Assembly (NCBI GenBank): GCA_002150815.3
Contig: NDFF03000001.1
Span: 1,150,879-1,214,878, forward strand
DNA from: Grammothele lineata
Taxonomy: Eukaryota > Basidiomycota > Agaricomycetes > Polyporales > Polyporaceae
DNA: 64,000 nucleotides
Reading direction: 5' to 3'
Under the pieces are notes generated by a model. The model did no database searches. It saw only the letters and a list, made by a program, of their open reading frames with translations, and was not told where the DNA came from. Positions 34,652 to 49,176 of this stretch are shown piece by piece. Position 1 is the stretch's first letter. Each line of letters starts with the position of its first letter. A program made the translations under genes and the position numbers.

Positions 34652-35975
34652 ATGGGGATCCAGTTTGGTTCCTTCGACGACATCTGCCAGACCGCCGCCC
34701 TCGTCATATGCCCGCTCATCGGCTCGAGTCAAGGCATTGAACCCTCATGCTACAGCCGCAATGTTGAAATCTCTGGCACTCTCATCTTCCAGCCCTGTAA
34801 GTCGTTGTCTTCCTTGTGCACATCTTGCCGCACCTCCCACGCCCCGACTCTCATCGTCGGCCCCCACAGCAACATGCTTTGTCCATATCGTCGCTATATT
34901 CATGACGGGAATCATGATATTCCACATACGGAGCAAGTACACCGCAGTTGGTACGTCTGTTCCTAGCCGACCGACACGGTCTCCGAGGTATTTACGTTGG
35001 GTCAGGTCGCAAGGAAATCTTGATGTTCTTCTACCTCTATGCGATTATCGAGCTCCTTGCTGTCTTCCTTGACTCCGGTATTATCCCTACCGCCAACGTC
35101 AGCTACCCGGTACGTCCTTGAGTCTGAATATTCCCGCACAACCTTCACGCCGGGACTCTTGCAGTGGTTCGCCGCGATATACACTGGACTCGTCGCGGGT
35201 GCATACACCTGTCTACTCATCAACGGATTTGTGGGCTTCCAATTTGCGGAGGATGGTACACCACTATCTCTCTGGGTGAGTGTCTCATCATGTTCCGGTG
35301 CTCGCTCAGAAGTTCAACTATAGACAGCTTCTGCGGATATCCACGTTCGTCGTGTTTGGCGTTTCCTTCTTCATCGCTATTGCGACGTTCAAGGGCATTG
35401 CCGGCTTCAACTTTGCGAAGCCACTCGGTTTGTGGATTATCTACATCCTATGGCCACTCGTATGCGCCGTCGTGTACATTGTTTCCCAGCTCGTGCTCGT
35501 CTTCCGCACCCTCGAGGATCGCTGGCCAATAGGCGACATCGTCTTCGGTACGGCCTTTTTCACGATCGCCCAAGTCATCCTATTCGCTTTCTCGGTCACC
35601 ATCTGCGACGCGATCAAGCACTACATCGACGGCCTCTTCTTCTTTACACTCTGCATGCTGTTGAGTGTCATGATGGTTTACAAGTACTGGGACAGTATTA
35701 CGGTGCGTTGTCTTCTATTTCAAGGGCTATATTTGGGACTCATTGGGCACCATCTGTCCCAGCGCGAGGATCTTGAGTTCTCAGTTGGCTCGAAGGCAAC
35801 CGTATGGGAGGTCAAGGACCCACTCTTGGCTAGCGACTTCGAAGAGGACACAGCTAGCAGTTACGCCCACGGTGGTCCCCCTGCCAGTCTTGTCGGTGGT
35901 ATGAGTGGGAAGCAGCTCTACGGGAATGGCAATGGTGGCGGGCGGGGATATCCCCCACCAATGGAGAGGTTTTGA
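34652..35975 (+). CDS. chs7: Chitin synthase export chaperone CHS7
   Basis: Six exons (34652-34796, 34870-34950, 35006-35109, 35165-35275, 35328-35702, 35763-35975) give 342 residues, the usual length. The protein opens [20 protein letters not shown] with the conserved Cys-rich luminal start (..[10 protein letters not shown]). Seven hydrophobic segments follow: [57 protein letters not shown], the [15 protein letters not shown] segment, [37 protein letters not shown], and [20 protein letters not shown]. The tail [20 protein letters not shown] is family-typical and ends in a Gly-rich stretch. CHS7 is an ER membrane protein needed for exit of class IV chitin synthase (CHS3 type) to the Golgi. 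Confidence 0.95.
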
Positions 35976-37072
35976 GCTTGGTAGAGCAGAGAGGATTGAG
36001 ACAGGCTACGGACACTCGTGAATATGGACAAGTCGATATTCCTTCTCTTCCCCAATACCATACATTTGTAGCACGTCTTTGCTTGCTACGGCCTGTCATG
36101 TCTGGATGGAGCGCCATTATGAGTAATGTTAGCGCGTCTGCGTGTTCGTTCCGAGAACATGCATGAGTAGTTGTAGTTTCTTCAACTGTCCTGTGGTTCC
36201 AGCTGATAGCCCCCAAACCGACGCTTGTCTGGACAAATCTAATGGCAATACTGTCGACAGCAAGCCTCCCTATCTAGCATACACGGCGCAACGCCACCAC
36301 CATGTAGCGTCCACTACACAGCGTCGAAGTCTCAGCAGCGCATCGTTCGCGCATAATCGAAGATGACGTTGCATGGGCCCAATGACCGCAACCGAGCCTG
36401 TCACAAAGTTGTAGGCATAAATAAGATAGAATTGATTCGGACGTTACAGGGACGACACTACAAGCTACAAGCATTGCCACGAGCGAACAGTCCCAAGGAA
36501 GTTGGGGAGGGGTTTCCAAAAATTGCTGAAAGCCGAAGCTAACAGACGGGTTCGGATGTGTAATTTGCAATCAGCAAAAGACTGTGCCTCGGTAAAGACC
36601 TCACTGGCGACAGTACGTGCCCGAGCACAAGAATGAAGAACAAGAGCGGCGAAAGGGCCCGCGCTATGTAGGGCACCAGTTCAGGGCAGGCTCGTCGCGC
36701 GCACCGCGTGTCGTCGGCCATCACCGATAAAGTTCACTCTCAATTTGGTCGAGAGTCGAGCCGGAACCGGTTCCCTCGGCTCTACCGCCACTTAAAAGAG
36801 GTCTGTTATCCCCGGTCACAATATCGTCTTGTACGTGGTCACCCTACTGAGCAAAAAAGTTCCGTGGTTGTCCACAACGTCCTTGTGCACAACAACGGTG
36901 TTCAACACGCGGTGAAGAACGAAGACAGTAGTAGTTTTGTTTAAAGTGGCTATTGGCCGACAAGTTGTCGCCAGATTGCCTAACTACTTACACCATCTCT
37001 ACGTCCCGATTATTACGGTGGTATATGATTCTGAAACGCCAATGTACGGCACACAGCCCGCATCTCTTAACC
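35976..37072. other. Convergent intergenic region
   Basis: Lies between the 3' ends of chs7 (+) and the phosphatase gene (-). No gene or notable repeat seen. Confidence 0.4.
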
Positions 37073-39230
37073 TCAAATGGAGCCTGGAACAGGAGCATCG
37101 CCCGTAGTTGTATTCCAAGCCGTGCCGGGCGGAACGTGCCAGTCGCCGTGACATGCCCAGTTCCAATCCGTCTGACCGATGATCTCGCGCTGTGCCTCGA
37201 CGAACGTGGGAATAGGGCATTTGCCATCCTTGTCCTCTGGGCAACCACGAATCCCTGTAAGGGGAGCAACGCCGTCATTGATTATCACACGGATCTGTGG
37301 ATCGGGATGCGATTCGCAGGACAGGACTGGAAGAGCGGGATGGTCAGAGATGAAGGACTCGAGTCTGTCTACGAGCCCACTCACGTTGGAATTGGATGTT
37401 GGTGGCGAACGGCGCGAGGTGTGACGACTTGAAGGCGCGGTGCTCAGGGATGTGGTCTGCCGGAAGAGGTCCACCGGCGGCGAAGTTCGACAGGTTCAGC
37501 GCGGTGATCACTAGAAGCAGCAGTCAGCGGGATTCAAACGATGCGATGGGAGTGTGTCAAACCATTCAGTACGACAACTTCGTGGGTCGCGTCTACGTAA
37601 AGAGCTTGACCAAGTGGGAAGGTGGCCTCGTTATCATCCAACGTCGCGTTCGTCGATGAATTGTGCACGGCGATCGGAGTGTGCGTAAGGCGTGCTACGA
37701 GCTCTTGCACGTAACCGATTCCTTGTACACGAGCAAGGGGCGATCCGAATGAAGAGCCGTACCAGAAGTACAAATCCATGCTTCGATCTGGTGAGTATGT
37801 CACGGTATGAAGACACTCGAGAACGTCGCTCACGCGTAATTGAAACCCTTCCATTCCTCTTCCGTGAAGAGTTCGCAGAACTTCGAGTATCCGATTGCGA
37901 CTGTCTGCATGTGGGAAATGAGATCTTGTTGCCGCTGAGTAAGTGGCATACTAACCTCGTAGGCACACATTTGCTGAAGGGTATAAACGTCTTCAACGGT
38001 TAGCTCATAGCCGTGAAGCTGCGGCTTTAGGCGAGACAAAGCATCCTTGAGGTAAATTTCTGCCCATTCTTTGACGTAAAGGACGCCACGATCCGACTTG
38101 GAACGGTCGCCTGCGTTGGGACACGTCTTGTACGGGGCTAGAGTGTTGTTGAATCCGTTATCCTCTATGGTAATGCTTTGCTGATACTGGCCGTCATACG
38201 GATAGCCGAAGAAACCCAAAGCGAAGTTGAGGGCAGACGCGAGCATACGATCTTGAGACTCCGTGCGGAAGACGGGAAGGGTATTGGACTCGGTGAAGTT
38301 CTTGAGGAGGAAACCGTATTTCATGCGCATAGACACACCGAGATCGACTAGATAATGGTTAGGAATAGTTCAAACGTACACAAGAGGTCGGGAAACGTAC
38401 ATAGCTGCTGACGACCGAATGGCGTCAAAATCTCTTCGCCCAGCTTGTACGTCCTACGTAATGTTAGTGTCGGAATCAAATGAGTGCGTTTGAGGTGCTC
38501 ACCAGTCATTCATGAACTCCAGTTGGCCAGACCCATTCCAACCAGCTGCCGATGCGTGAAGGCGGCCTGAGAAGTTAGCAGGGCCGCCGTACGAGGCCCA
38601 TTCTGTCGGATAACGAGCACCATGACGATGAAGGAGGTGAAGGCCGGTTACGCGACATGACTCTGGAGCTTCGGGACCCGAGTCGACACCGAAGGAGCCA
38701 CGCTCTACGCTGAACCAAGGAGAGAGGTTGCCCCAGTGCTTGAAAATGTCGAACGAAGGCTTATCGGTCTGCTTGGACGCATCCTTGTTGAGAGCGAGCG
38801 GGGACACTAAGTGAGGGGCACCTGTGTGGAGGGGATATGCGGGAGCGGTGGCAACGAGCGCCGCCTCTGCGCCTGTTGGCGTGGGCCCTGCGTGACCGAC
38901 TTGGGAGGGGAAAAGAGATGGGAAGGCATTTGTAGGAGAGGCAGGCGGGAAGTGGTGTACTTCTGTCGAGCCGGCATCAGGGTTGGCGAGGTTGGCTTGA
39001 GCGGTGGTGGCAGTCTGAGCACCAGAACGCAGGGGCGAAAGGGAGTAGTTCGAGCAGATAAGGAGCTCAACAAGAACTGCAGAGAGAATTCCCGCTACGT
39101 ATGCCAGAAATACATGACGCGTCTGGAAAGAGCGGCGAGGGCGGGTGGGGGAGGGCTGTTCGCGGGCGTCGTCCTGAGGAAGGAGAGATTGGGACTCGGG
39201 GTCGACGGACTCCTTGAAAGGGGACGACAT
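37073..39230 (-). CDS. Membrane-anchored histidine acid phosphatase (phytase-like)
   Basis: Seven exons (38503-39230, 38401-38453, 37956-38347, 37834-37904, 37563-37780, 37385-37510, 37073-37326) give 613 residues. A cytosolic N-terminus (MSSPFKESVDPESQSLLPQD) precedes one hydrophobic segment (VFLAYVAGILSAVLVELLI, ~38-57) with no cleavage-like site, so a type II anchor is likely. A Pro/Thr/Ala linker follows. The catalytic domain has the nucleophile motif LHRHGARYPT (~205) and, far downstream, DATHEV, where His-Glu stands at the proton-donor site rather than His-Asp. The terminal region reads VRVI-like QIRVIINDGVAPLTGI with Cys pairs (GCPEDKDGKCPI, WACHGDW). The family removes phosphate from inositol phosphates or other phosphomonoesters outside the cytosol. 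N-glycosylation sequons (NFS, NGS, NFT, NST) occur. Start at 39230 is the first ATG. Confidence 0.9.
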
Positions 39231-41655
<2,425 letters not shown>

Positions 41656-41759
41656 CCGTTGTTATGTTCGCAGCGTCTGTGCTATAGTTACAGTGTTTGC
41701 TATGTTACATCGTACGCCGAGTCTATCGCAATGCCAATGCGTGTTCCGTACATAATCCG

Positions 41760-44700
41760 TCATAGGGTTTCCCATCCACCGTTGTCCACCGTCCCCTCTA
41801 ATCGACGAGCGATTAACGTCGGTATACCGTGATTGAGCCAAGTCTTGTGTACTTCCTCCCAACGTGCGTGGTGGAGGTATTGTCGACGTCCACGCCTAGG
41901 TGCGCGATAATTAACCGCACAGCCTAACGAACGGGCAGCATGCGTGGCTTACCTCATCGACACATCTACTTCACCATGGACATCGAGGTACGGTGACTGT
42001 CCGAATGCGCCGTTGTTGGCGTACAGATACAACAATGAGCAGCGTTTGACAAGGAAATAGAGCCCGATTGGGCCGGCACACCTGCAATCGGATTAGTCTC
42101 GTGCATGCCGCATAAATCTTAACCACAAGAACTCACTCTCGCGTGTGTATGTTGCACTCCCCACGGTTTTGATTATCCAGATCCATGCAACAATGACTCT
42201 GGAAACAAACGGCTGTTCCGCAGAACAAGCATATCGCCGCATCAAGCGGGACCGTCTTGCACCGCGGGCAGACCATCGTCCTGTCTTGGTCGAGATAGAG
42301 GTGATCCAACACGAGAGGCAGTCGCGCCAGGCGGTACACGAGTGGGTACTCGAGCATTACCCCGCAGTTCAGCTGGGATGCCGCCTGGGAGTGACCGTAG
42401 TGCGCGCACCAGCCGGAGAGCGCGTTCTGGATGGTATCGTGAGAGGGGAGGTCGGCGAGAGGTGGAATTTCCAGAATTTTGAGCAACCTCCGGTATTCAC
42501 ACGCATCCGGCTCGAGATCGGGCGGTGTGGCAAATGCGTTGGGAAGCGCGGCGCGGCAGAGAATTAGCGCGCGACGGAGAAATGGCAGAGTGAAGGTGTA
42601 CAAGAGTCGCTCGATACGAGCTTCTCCAAAGGAAAGGAAGACGGAGTCCGCGGCCTGCTCGAAGATGGGGGAGTGCCGGACGACAGACATGAAGAACATG
42701 CGCGTGTCACCAAAGACATCCTCGAACTTCCTGTCCTCGACTCCACTTGCTTGACCGCTTCGACTTTTGTTGAGAATGTATACCAGCCCGATCACTGTAC
42801 GAGCGAGGAAGGCGTAGTAGGTCAGAACGAGGACGTGCTTGAGCATCTCTGGAGCGACCGTCGCGGTTTCTACCAGGATAGTGAAGGGATCCCGGAGAAG
42901 AAGCGGGTGGGACAGAGATGTCAAGGAGGTTCGACTCCACTCAGGAAGCAACCGTTTGACAATCGCTTGACGAATGGCCTCACGGCCTTCGTCCGGTCTC
43001 CCCTTGAAGCCGAAAGAAGCGAGCTTGGCCAGGCACGTTAGCAAGCCCCGGACCATGCGATATTGCGAGTCTGTTACGTTGTCCGCAACGGTGCTGCCGG
43101 AAGTACCTTGGCCACGAAGTGCGACCTCCAAGGTCGATACGGTATAGCCAACAAGCTCTTCGGGCAAGTACATTCCCGCACCACGCTCTCCGGGTTCCGG
43201 TTCGACCCGGTCCCTCAGATGTCTGGACTGTTGAGAGATATTCTTTGCAACGGCCATGACGCTGTCGACCATTCTGTGTAACTCCATGCTGTCCGAGCGC
43301 TCATTTGCTGCGAATCTCATCTGCGTTTGGTAGGCAGAGTCTTGAGCCGCCCAGAAGAGGAACTCGCCGGTGCCGTTACGAAATTGTTGGGCTTCGAGTA
43401 TCGGATCGGGTTTCGACTTCAGGATGCTGATGCCTGCGGCTCGGATCCAATCGGCGAATGGCACAGTGTTGAGTTCAGACGGTTTATTCGCGACAACCGG
43501 GAGAAGAACGTTGCCCAAGCTCTTGCATAGAGGACATATGTACTCTTTACGTGCAATACTCTCGGGATGATTACGCGTGGCTTGGTTACGATGCCGCTGG
43601 CGAATGGATGTGCTGTAGACGGTGAAGCAGTCGATATGCATCATATGACTACAGATTGAAGCGTGGAGACCGAAGCGAGTGAATTGCGCGGGAAAGGCGT
43701 CGAAGTTGGTGCCGTTGGTGCGTCTTGCTGCCCTAAGGTCTATTGTTGAAGGGGGGAACTGGATATCCTGGGGTACGGCGGCCGTTCTATCGAGAGATTC
43801 GGGGCATGAGAATGTATCGTTGACGAATGACTGTTGTCCATCAGACTGGCGTCGTAGCTGCCTGCTGGGCTGGACAAACCCAAGGGAGCCAAACGACTTC
43901 GCACTGTTTAGCTCCTCTTGGCAGACGATACAAGTACCATACGATGTAGGCCCGTCCGGCGTGTCTGTGTATTCTTCTTCGTCTTCGTCGTCAATATCCT
44001 CGAAGTTGTCGGCAAAGCTGGCCTGTTGCGCTTTCATCTGCCTCATGATAGCTTCTTGTCTGGCCTTCGCGGCGCGCTTCTTGGCTTCATTGGGATCCTC
44101 AGAGTCTGCCTGCGAGGCGTCGGGGAGGCGACGACGACTGTCCACCTCTTTGCGTTGGTGCTCTGCGATGGAGTTCAACACCCACTGTACGCGCGCCTTG
44201 TAGGTCGGATACTTGTCGTGGTACTCGAACGTGCACAGGATGTCGACAAGGTTTTGGCCCTCCTCGTGGATCTTATGAACAGCGAGTCCACTGAAGACTT
44301 CTGGCCGTTCGACAACGGCAACCATGATGAGGTGCAGGATTTGGTCAAGAATAGCCTCGGCGGAAGGTGGAGCCGCATTCGTGGCGTCTGTGAGGGTAAG
44401 AATGTTATAGATGCCATAAAAGAATATCTGCACCAGGACCTCCGATTCAAACGCGGCAGGAAGGCTGCTGAAAGGTCCCTTCGGAATGTCGAGGGCCCTT
44501 GGCACGATAACAGGATCCTGGATGCCTGTCTTCTTCTTGAGCCGGTTACGAAGGATGACCTCGACTTCTTCGCGCTTGTTGCGAGTGTAGTGGTAGAAGA
44601 AGGGGTTGACCTCGTCGTACGCCTCGTCCTTGAGCTCATACGTTCCAAAATCAGCTGTAGACTCAGGCGGTTTGAAGTTGGCCACGTCCTTGAGGACCCG

Positions 44701-47511
44701 CTCGAAGCACACGTCATCCACCATTCGTTCGGCAACACGTTTCACGAGATCTGTGAAGGTACAGGGTCCGACCGCGAGAGCATGCACGATTTCTCGCCTC
44801 ACCGCCACGGCCAAAGGCATCTTCGTAGCGCTGGCGCTCTCCGTGAGGATAGTGACGAGGACATAAAGGAACTCCTCGACCATGCCAGATAGGTGAGATG
44901 TGTCGTAGGAGGGGTGGAGAGTAGCGCCGGAAAAGTACCCTAGAAGCTGGAAGCGATCGAGCATGCTGATGATCACCACATTTGGGTCGAGGACGACGAG
45001 AGCCGTTTGCAGAATGAACAGGTCCTGGTCGTAACAGAGTTCACGAAGCATGAAGTCTCGATAGTGCAGAAGTTGTCCGCGTATGGCGAAGCCATTGCGC
45101 ACCCATAATCCGGTGCGAATTTGAGCAATCATAGCAAGGACTGGAGGAGAACGTTAGCTACTGAAAATGTTTTGAATCGAATTAGACCTGCCTCTCAAAG
45201 GGTAATCGATGATGGTCAACAACGCCTCCTCGCTTGCTTTGCTGAGACATACATCTCTGAGGGTCTTCATCCCCATTGTTTGGAGAGACACTTCGTCCAA
45301 GAGGTCGACGTGTTTGAAAAGCTCGGCGAGAAGCCATTGCAGAGAATGATGGAAACTAATAGACCCGTCCATGACGTCAAAGTGGATGATCTTATATGTT
45401 GTTTCGCCGTAGACGACCTCATGGAAATCCACCGGAGGGAACCTTGCTGAGTCGCGCTGCTCGTCAACAACAGTGATGCTCATGAGGATGTGGTGGATGA
45501 CAGTGTTGATGGCGGCGACCAGCTCGCCAACGGTCGCCTTGGAGTAGGCTTCGCCGTACACTTTGATGACCCGCGACAAGGACAGTGTGACGTTAAAAAC
45601 ACTGATCCAAGCATCCGTTTCGTACTCGACGTGGCTGGATGCGGCTCGTTTGTTGGGATTGATGCACATGAAGATTTGACAGGTTTTCGCGAATTGGATG
45701 ATGAACTCACGGTTATGGGCGATAAGCTGTTGAACGGACTCGTTGTGGCAGAGGTATCGTAGATCACTGAAGACAGGCATAAAACGCTTCGACTTGAAGG
45801 GGAATGTGTCCACATCTATGGCTTCGTCAGGATTTGGCGGGAACATGATACGCTTGTCTTGAATTTGATTCGTGAAGAACGCAGCGATGATGGCGAGAAG
45901 CCGTGAGACGATGTTGTGGTGGCGTACAATATAGAGGGCAACGGAAGGAACGGTGAAGAGCTGCAGAGCAAAGTATTTGATGGATGTTTCCGCCTCACGA
46001 TCCGTGAGCAAGTACGCGTCGATGATGCGATGGTACACGCCAGCAAAGTGAGAGGCTTGATGCGGAATATAAGTACAGGTTTATTGACGGGAAGAAGCGT
46101 CTTACCGATTGCAAGCTTATGCTCGTGACTCAGAGGGAGAAGAGAGGCGTATATCTCCTTGAGATTCAAGCGAGGCTTCTTCCAGAGGCGTGCGTGGCAG
46201 AGGAAAAGCCAGTCGAGGCGGGTGGGGTCGTGGATGTCCGAAAGGCCACGGCTAGTGTCCTGGGGCTGGGGCTGGAAGGTAGTAATACTGGTGCGGGGGG
46301 ATAGAAGCTCAGAAGCTACTATCTCGCGGAGGATGAGCGCGTCTGTCCCGAGCCTACTACGAGTTAGGTCCAGGAGCCACTCGATGATGACCGAACAGAG
46401 CTGTTCGCGAAACGTATCGAACGCACGGCGCACGGTCACGCCCAGGTCGATTTGCGCGATAGCGTGCGCAATCTCGAGGAGGTGGGCGGTATCGTTAGAG
46501 GTTTCAATGATGTCGCGGCCGTGTTCGTCGATGCGGTCCGCTACCTGCGAAGCCTCTTCACGAGTCCTGTCCGTGATGTCGTGAAGAAGCTCAATGACTT
46601 CATCGAAGGAATGTTTGTCATCGTTCCAAATGACGACAGAAAAGAGATCATGCATGAGAGGATCCCCAGTAGGTGCCGAGCGAAGGTCCGAATCGTTAAC
46701 AGGGACAATGGTCTCGTCGGGAGAAAAATCGAGAGTGTCGAGGATGAAATCGATCGCGTAGCCGACAGTGCGGCTCATGATTTCACGTAGTTCTGGGGGG
46801 ACGGGTACCCTGTAAGGATAATTCTTCACGGGAGGAATGTCGAGCCCGGTCAGCGGCTTAGGGTGCGGCCTAGGCGTGGTGAGGAGGGTCCTAGCCTCGA
46901 AGGCTGATATGTGTTGCGCAGTCTCAGGGACAAAGGGGTGGTATGGACAGTCAATGGATCGACGCCAGGCCTCAACATCTCCACAGTCGCAGCATCCGCC
47001 AGACTGTTGCGCGATGAAGAAGCTGACGTTATGCTCGGTGTGGTCTGTGGCCTCGAAGCAGCGTGAACAGAGGACACAACTGTCGTCCAATGCACAGTCT
47101 CTGAAGGATAACAGTTAATTTAGGAGAAGAGAGAAGTATACGCATAGAGACTCACTTGCACCGAAAGCAGCTCTCACCCTTCTTGAAGATGTGGCCGCAG
47201 GGACGTCCTGGAACGACCTGGGGCTCCTTCAGTTGGCCGACGCTAGCCTGGACCTCACTAAGAGTGGAATGAAGCGGGAGACTGGAGTTTGAGTTGGGGA
47301 GAAAGAGGTGAGAGTATGGACCCCAGAAGGCATCGTAGAGTTCTGCGAGGATTTCTGCTCGTGTGGCGGCGGTGAAGGTGTATTTGCGAGAGCCAGGCAT
47401 GGTCTCCAGCGTGAAGCGGAGACGGGAGAGCGAGTCGTTCTGACGGTCGCGCATATTTGTATGCATGGTTGCAAGGAACCTAGCGGGAAGGAAGGACGAT
47501 AGGCTGCTCAT
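41760..47511 (-). CDS. ubr1: UBR1-type E3 ubiquitin ligase (N-recognin)
   Basis: Six exons (47156-47511, 46106-47100, 45192-46055, 42137-45140, 41953-42081, 41760-41895) give 1,827 residues. The UBR box (~105-175) reads CGHIFKKGESCFRCK..CALDDSCVLCSRCF..TDHTEHNVSF..GGCCDCGD and binds basic N-degrons. The ClpS-like N-domain is next (HSFDEVIELLHDITDRTREEA), recognising bulky hydrophobic N-termini. The central part includes PLRVLAMIAQIRTGLWVRNG. A RING-H2 (~1140-1280) shows CIVCQEEL...CSHMMHIDCF...YICPLCKSLGN. The C-terminal autoinhibitory (UAIN) domain has the Cys/His cluster CPRCKTVPL..CLFCGTAVC..GECNIH and ends RRLEGTVDNGGWETL. The enzyme acts with a RAD6-type E2 in the N-degron pathway. The intron at 45141-45191 begins with GC, required by frame. 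Head-to-head with trs33. Confidence 0.95.
45141..45191 (-). other. GC-AG intron in ubr1
   Basis: The 51-nt intron reads GCAGGT at the donor and CTCCAG at the acceptor, with GCTAACG as branch site ~15 nt before the end. Splicing here restores PLRVLAMIAQIR, conserved in UBR1 proteins; the nearby GT (45187) gives a wrong frame. Confidence 0.75.
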
Positions 47512-47766
47512 CGTGGCACACGACAGCCGACGCGATGAGCGCGGCGAGGAAGAGTGAGTGGGAGAGGTTGTCCCCGGCGCGCGTGCGTCATAGGCTGAGG
47601 CTCGGGCCGCCCGCGGCTCTATGTAGTACGCATGTACTTGGACTCAGTACATAGTACTCACAGTAACTCTAGAGCAAGTACTCTTCGCCCACTGTGCTCC
47701 GTCCTCGCGCCGCGCTCCCTCTCACCGCCTCGACACACACCACCGCTCGACATCTGGCCGTTCGTC
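47512..47766. promoter_or_regulatory. Divergent promoter ubr1 / trs33 with AGTAC cluster
   Basis: 255 bp between start codons. Five AGTAC sites (one on the minus strand) fall within 57 bp at 47625-47681. C/T-rich DNA precedes the trs33 start. Confidence 0.45.
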
Positions 47767-48719
47767 ATGGCCTCATCAAGATCCTCGTTCCAGCAGGGTG
47801 CCGCAAACCGCCCCAGCTCGTCTACCTCATCCGTACCCTCCCTCGCGGCGGTCGCCGACCCTCCTCTCCGCTATCTCGATGGTGCTGCTATGGACTACTT
47901 TGTGATCGAAATGGTCAACACCCTTCGCGCGTCGTCGTCGGTCGCCACTGCCCGCGCGAAAAAGATAGAGCAGGAGATGATTGAAGCTGGTCTCATGCCC
48001 GCGCCCGCGCCCGTCCCTCCAACACTCAAGAAGAGTCAGCTGCGTGAATCCGTCACGAGTAATTCCTCGCGCGCATCACTCTCCAAAGATGCAAAGGAGG
48101 AAGACGAGGAGGAGCTGCGCTCGCGCCTCGAAGCCATCGGCATGCACGTAGGTGCTAACATGGCTGAGCGGTATGTGTTTTCTTAATGGCGCAACATTCC
48201 ATTCCGCTCATGTCGCTCTATGTAGCTTATGCCACGATCGTGGTCTCTTCTCTGACACTCTTGATGCGATCAAATTTATCTGTAAGGATCTGTGGAATAC
48301 ATGCTGGGAAAAGCAGATCGACAACCTCCGAACGAATCATCGCGTATGTGTTCTCTTACCGTTGCACGAGTATGGCTTCATCTTTTGACAGGGTGTTTAT
48401 GTCTTGCAAGACAATGCTTTCAAGCCACTTACGCGTATATCCGGCTGGGAGGGTCGAGCAGATTCTCTCAGGCGAGCTAAGATTGTGCGTCATCCTTCCG
48501 TCTTTCCGGGTCATGCTCACCAGGCGGAACGCCCAGTATGCTGCAATGCCTGCAGGCATCATCCGCGGCGCTCTGGCAAGGATGGGCTTCCAAGCTGCTG
48601 TTGTGCCAGAAGTGACTGCTCTGCCTCAGTGTACGTCTAGTTCGATCCGCATCTCTCACCCCACTGGTCCGAACATTTTCGAAGGTACTTTCCAGGTCAA
48701 GCTTCCGAAAGGATCATAA
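47767..48719 (+). CDS. trs33: TRAPP complex subunit TRS33 (TRAPPC6)
   Basis: Five exons (47767-48170, 48226-48343, 48392-48484, 48537-48630, 48685-48719) give 247 residues. After a Ser-rich leader, PPLRYLDGAAMDYFVIEMVN starts the Bet3-fold. A fungal insert of Ser and acidic residues (~residues 75-120) separates it from RSRLEAIGMHVGANMAERL. Then come LDAIKFICKDLWNTCWEKQI, the GVYVLQDNAFKPLTRIS hairpin, and AMPAGIIRGALARMGFQA, ending CTFQVKLPKGS. TRS33 is a core subunit of TRAPP, the exchange factor for Ypt1/Rab1 in ER-to-Golgi and Golgi traffic. Confidence 0.94.
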
Positions 48720-49176
48720 ACGAGAGGGGACAACCTGTCTCACACGTAGACGAGCAACTAAAACCGCACAGGGACTCGTCTTTCAGGGAGCACAGATCGG
48801 CAGGCGGATCATATCTCGAAGAATTGAAGGAACTGATTAGTTTTGAGGCAAGGCTTAGGAGATTAAGACTCTGCCATTTAGTTACATTGACAAGATCCCG
48901 TCCTGTGTACTCTATACATGTTATTGGTATTTCCTTGAGATTGAGCATATCTAGCCTAGCGTCTCTTGTTGGTGTCACAGACATCGGGAGCCCAAAGTCT
49001 CGCATTTCTAACGGTCATCCCGGCAGAATATTGTGGGTATACGACTACATAAGTACAAGCGTATAGTAGAAATCATAACGACTCCGTGAATACATGCATG
49101 GGGGATAACAAGCACAGCAGCGATGTGTAAGATACCAGACGCTCAAACAGTCCCAGAGGGCGGTGTACCCGAGAAG
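48720..49176. other. Convergent spacer, trs33 / dynein tail
   Basis: 457 bp between the two 3' ends. I looked here for a continuation of the dynein gene on the minus strand and found none. Confidence 0.5.
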
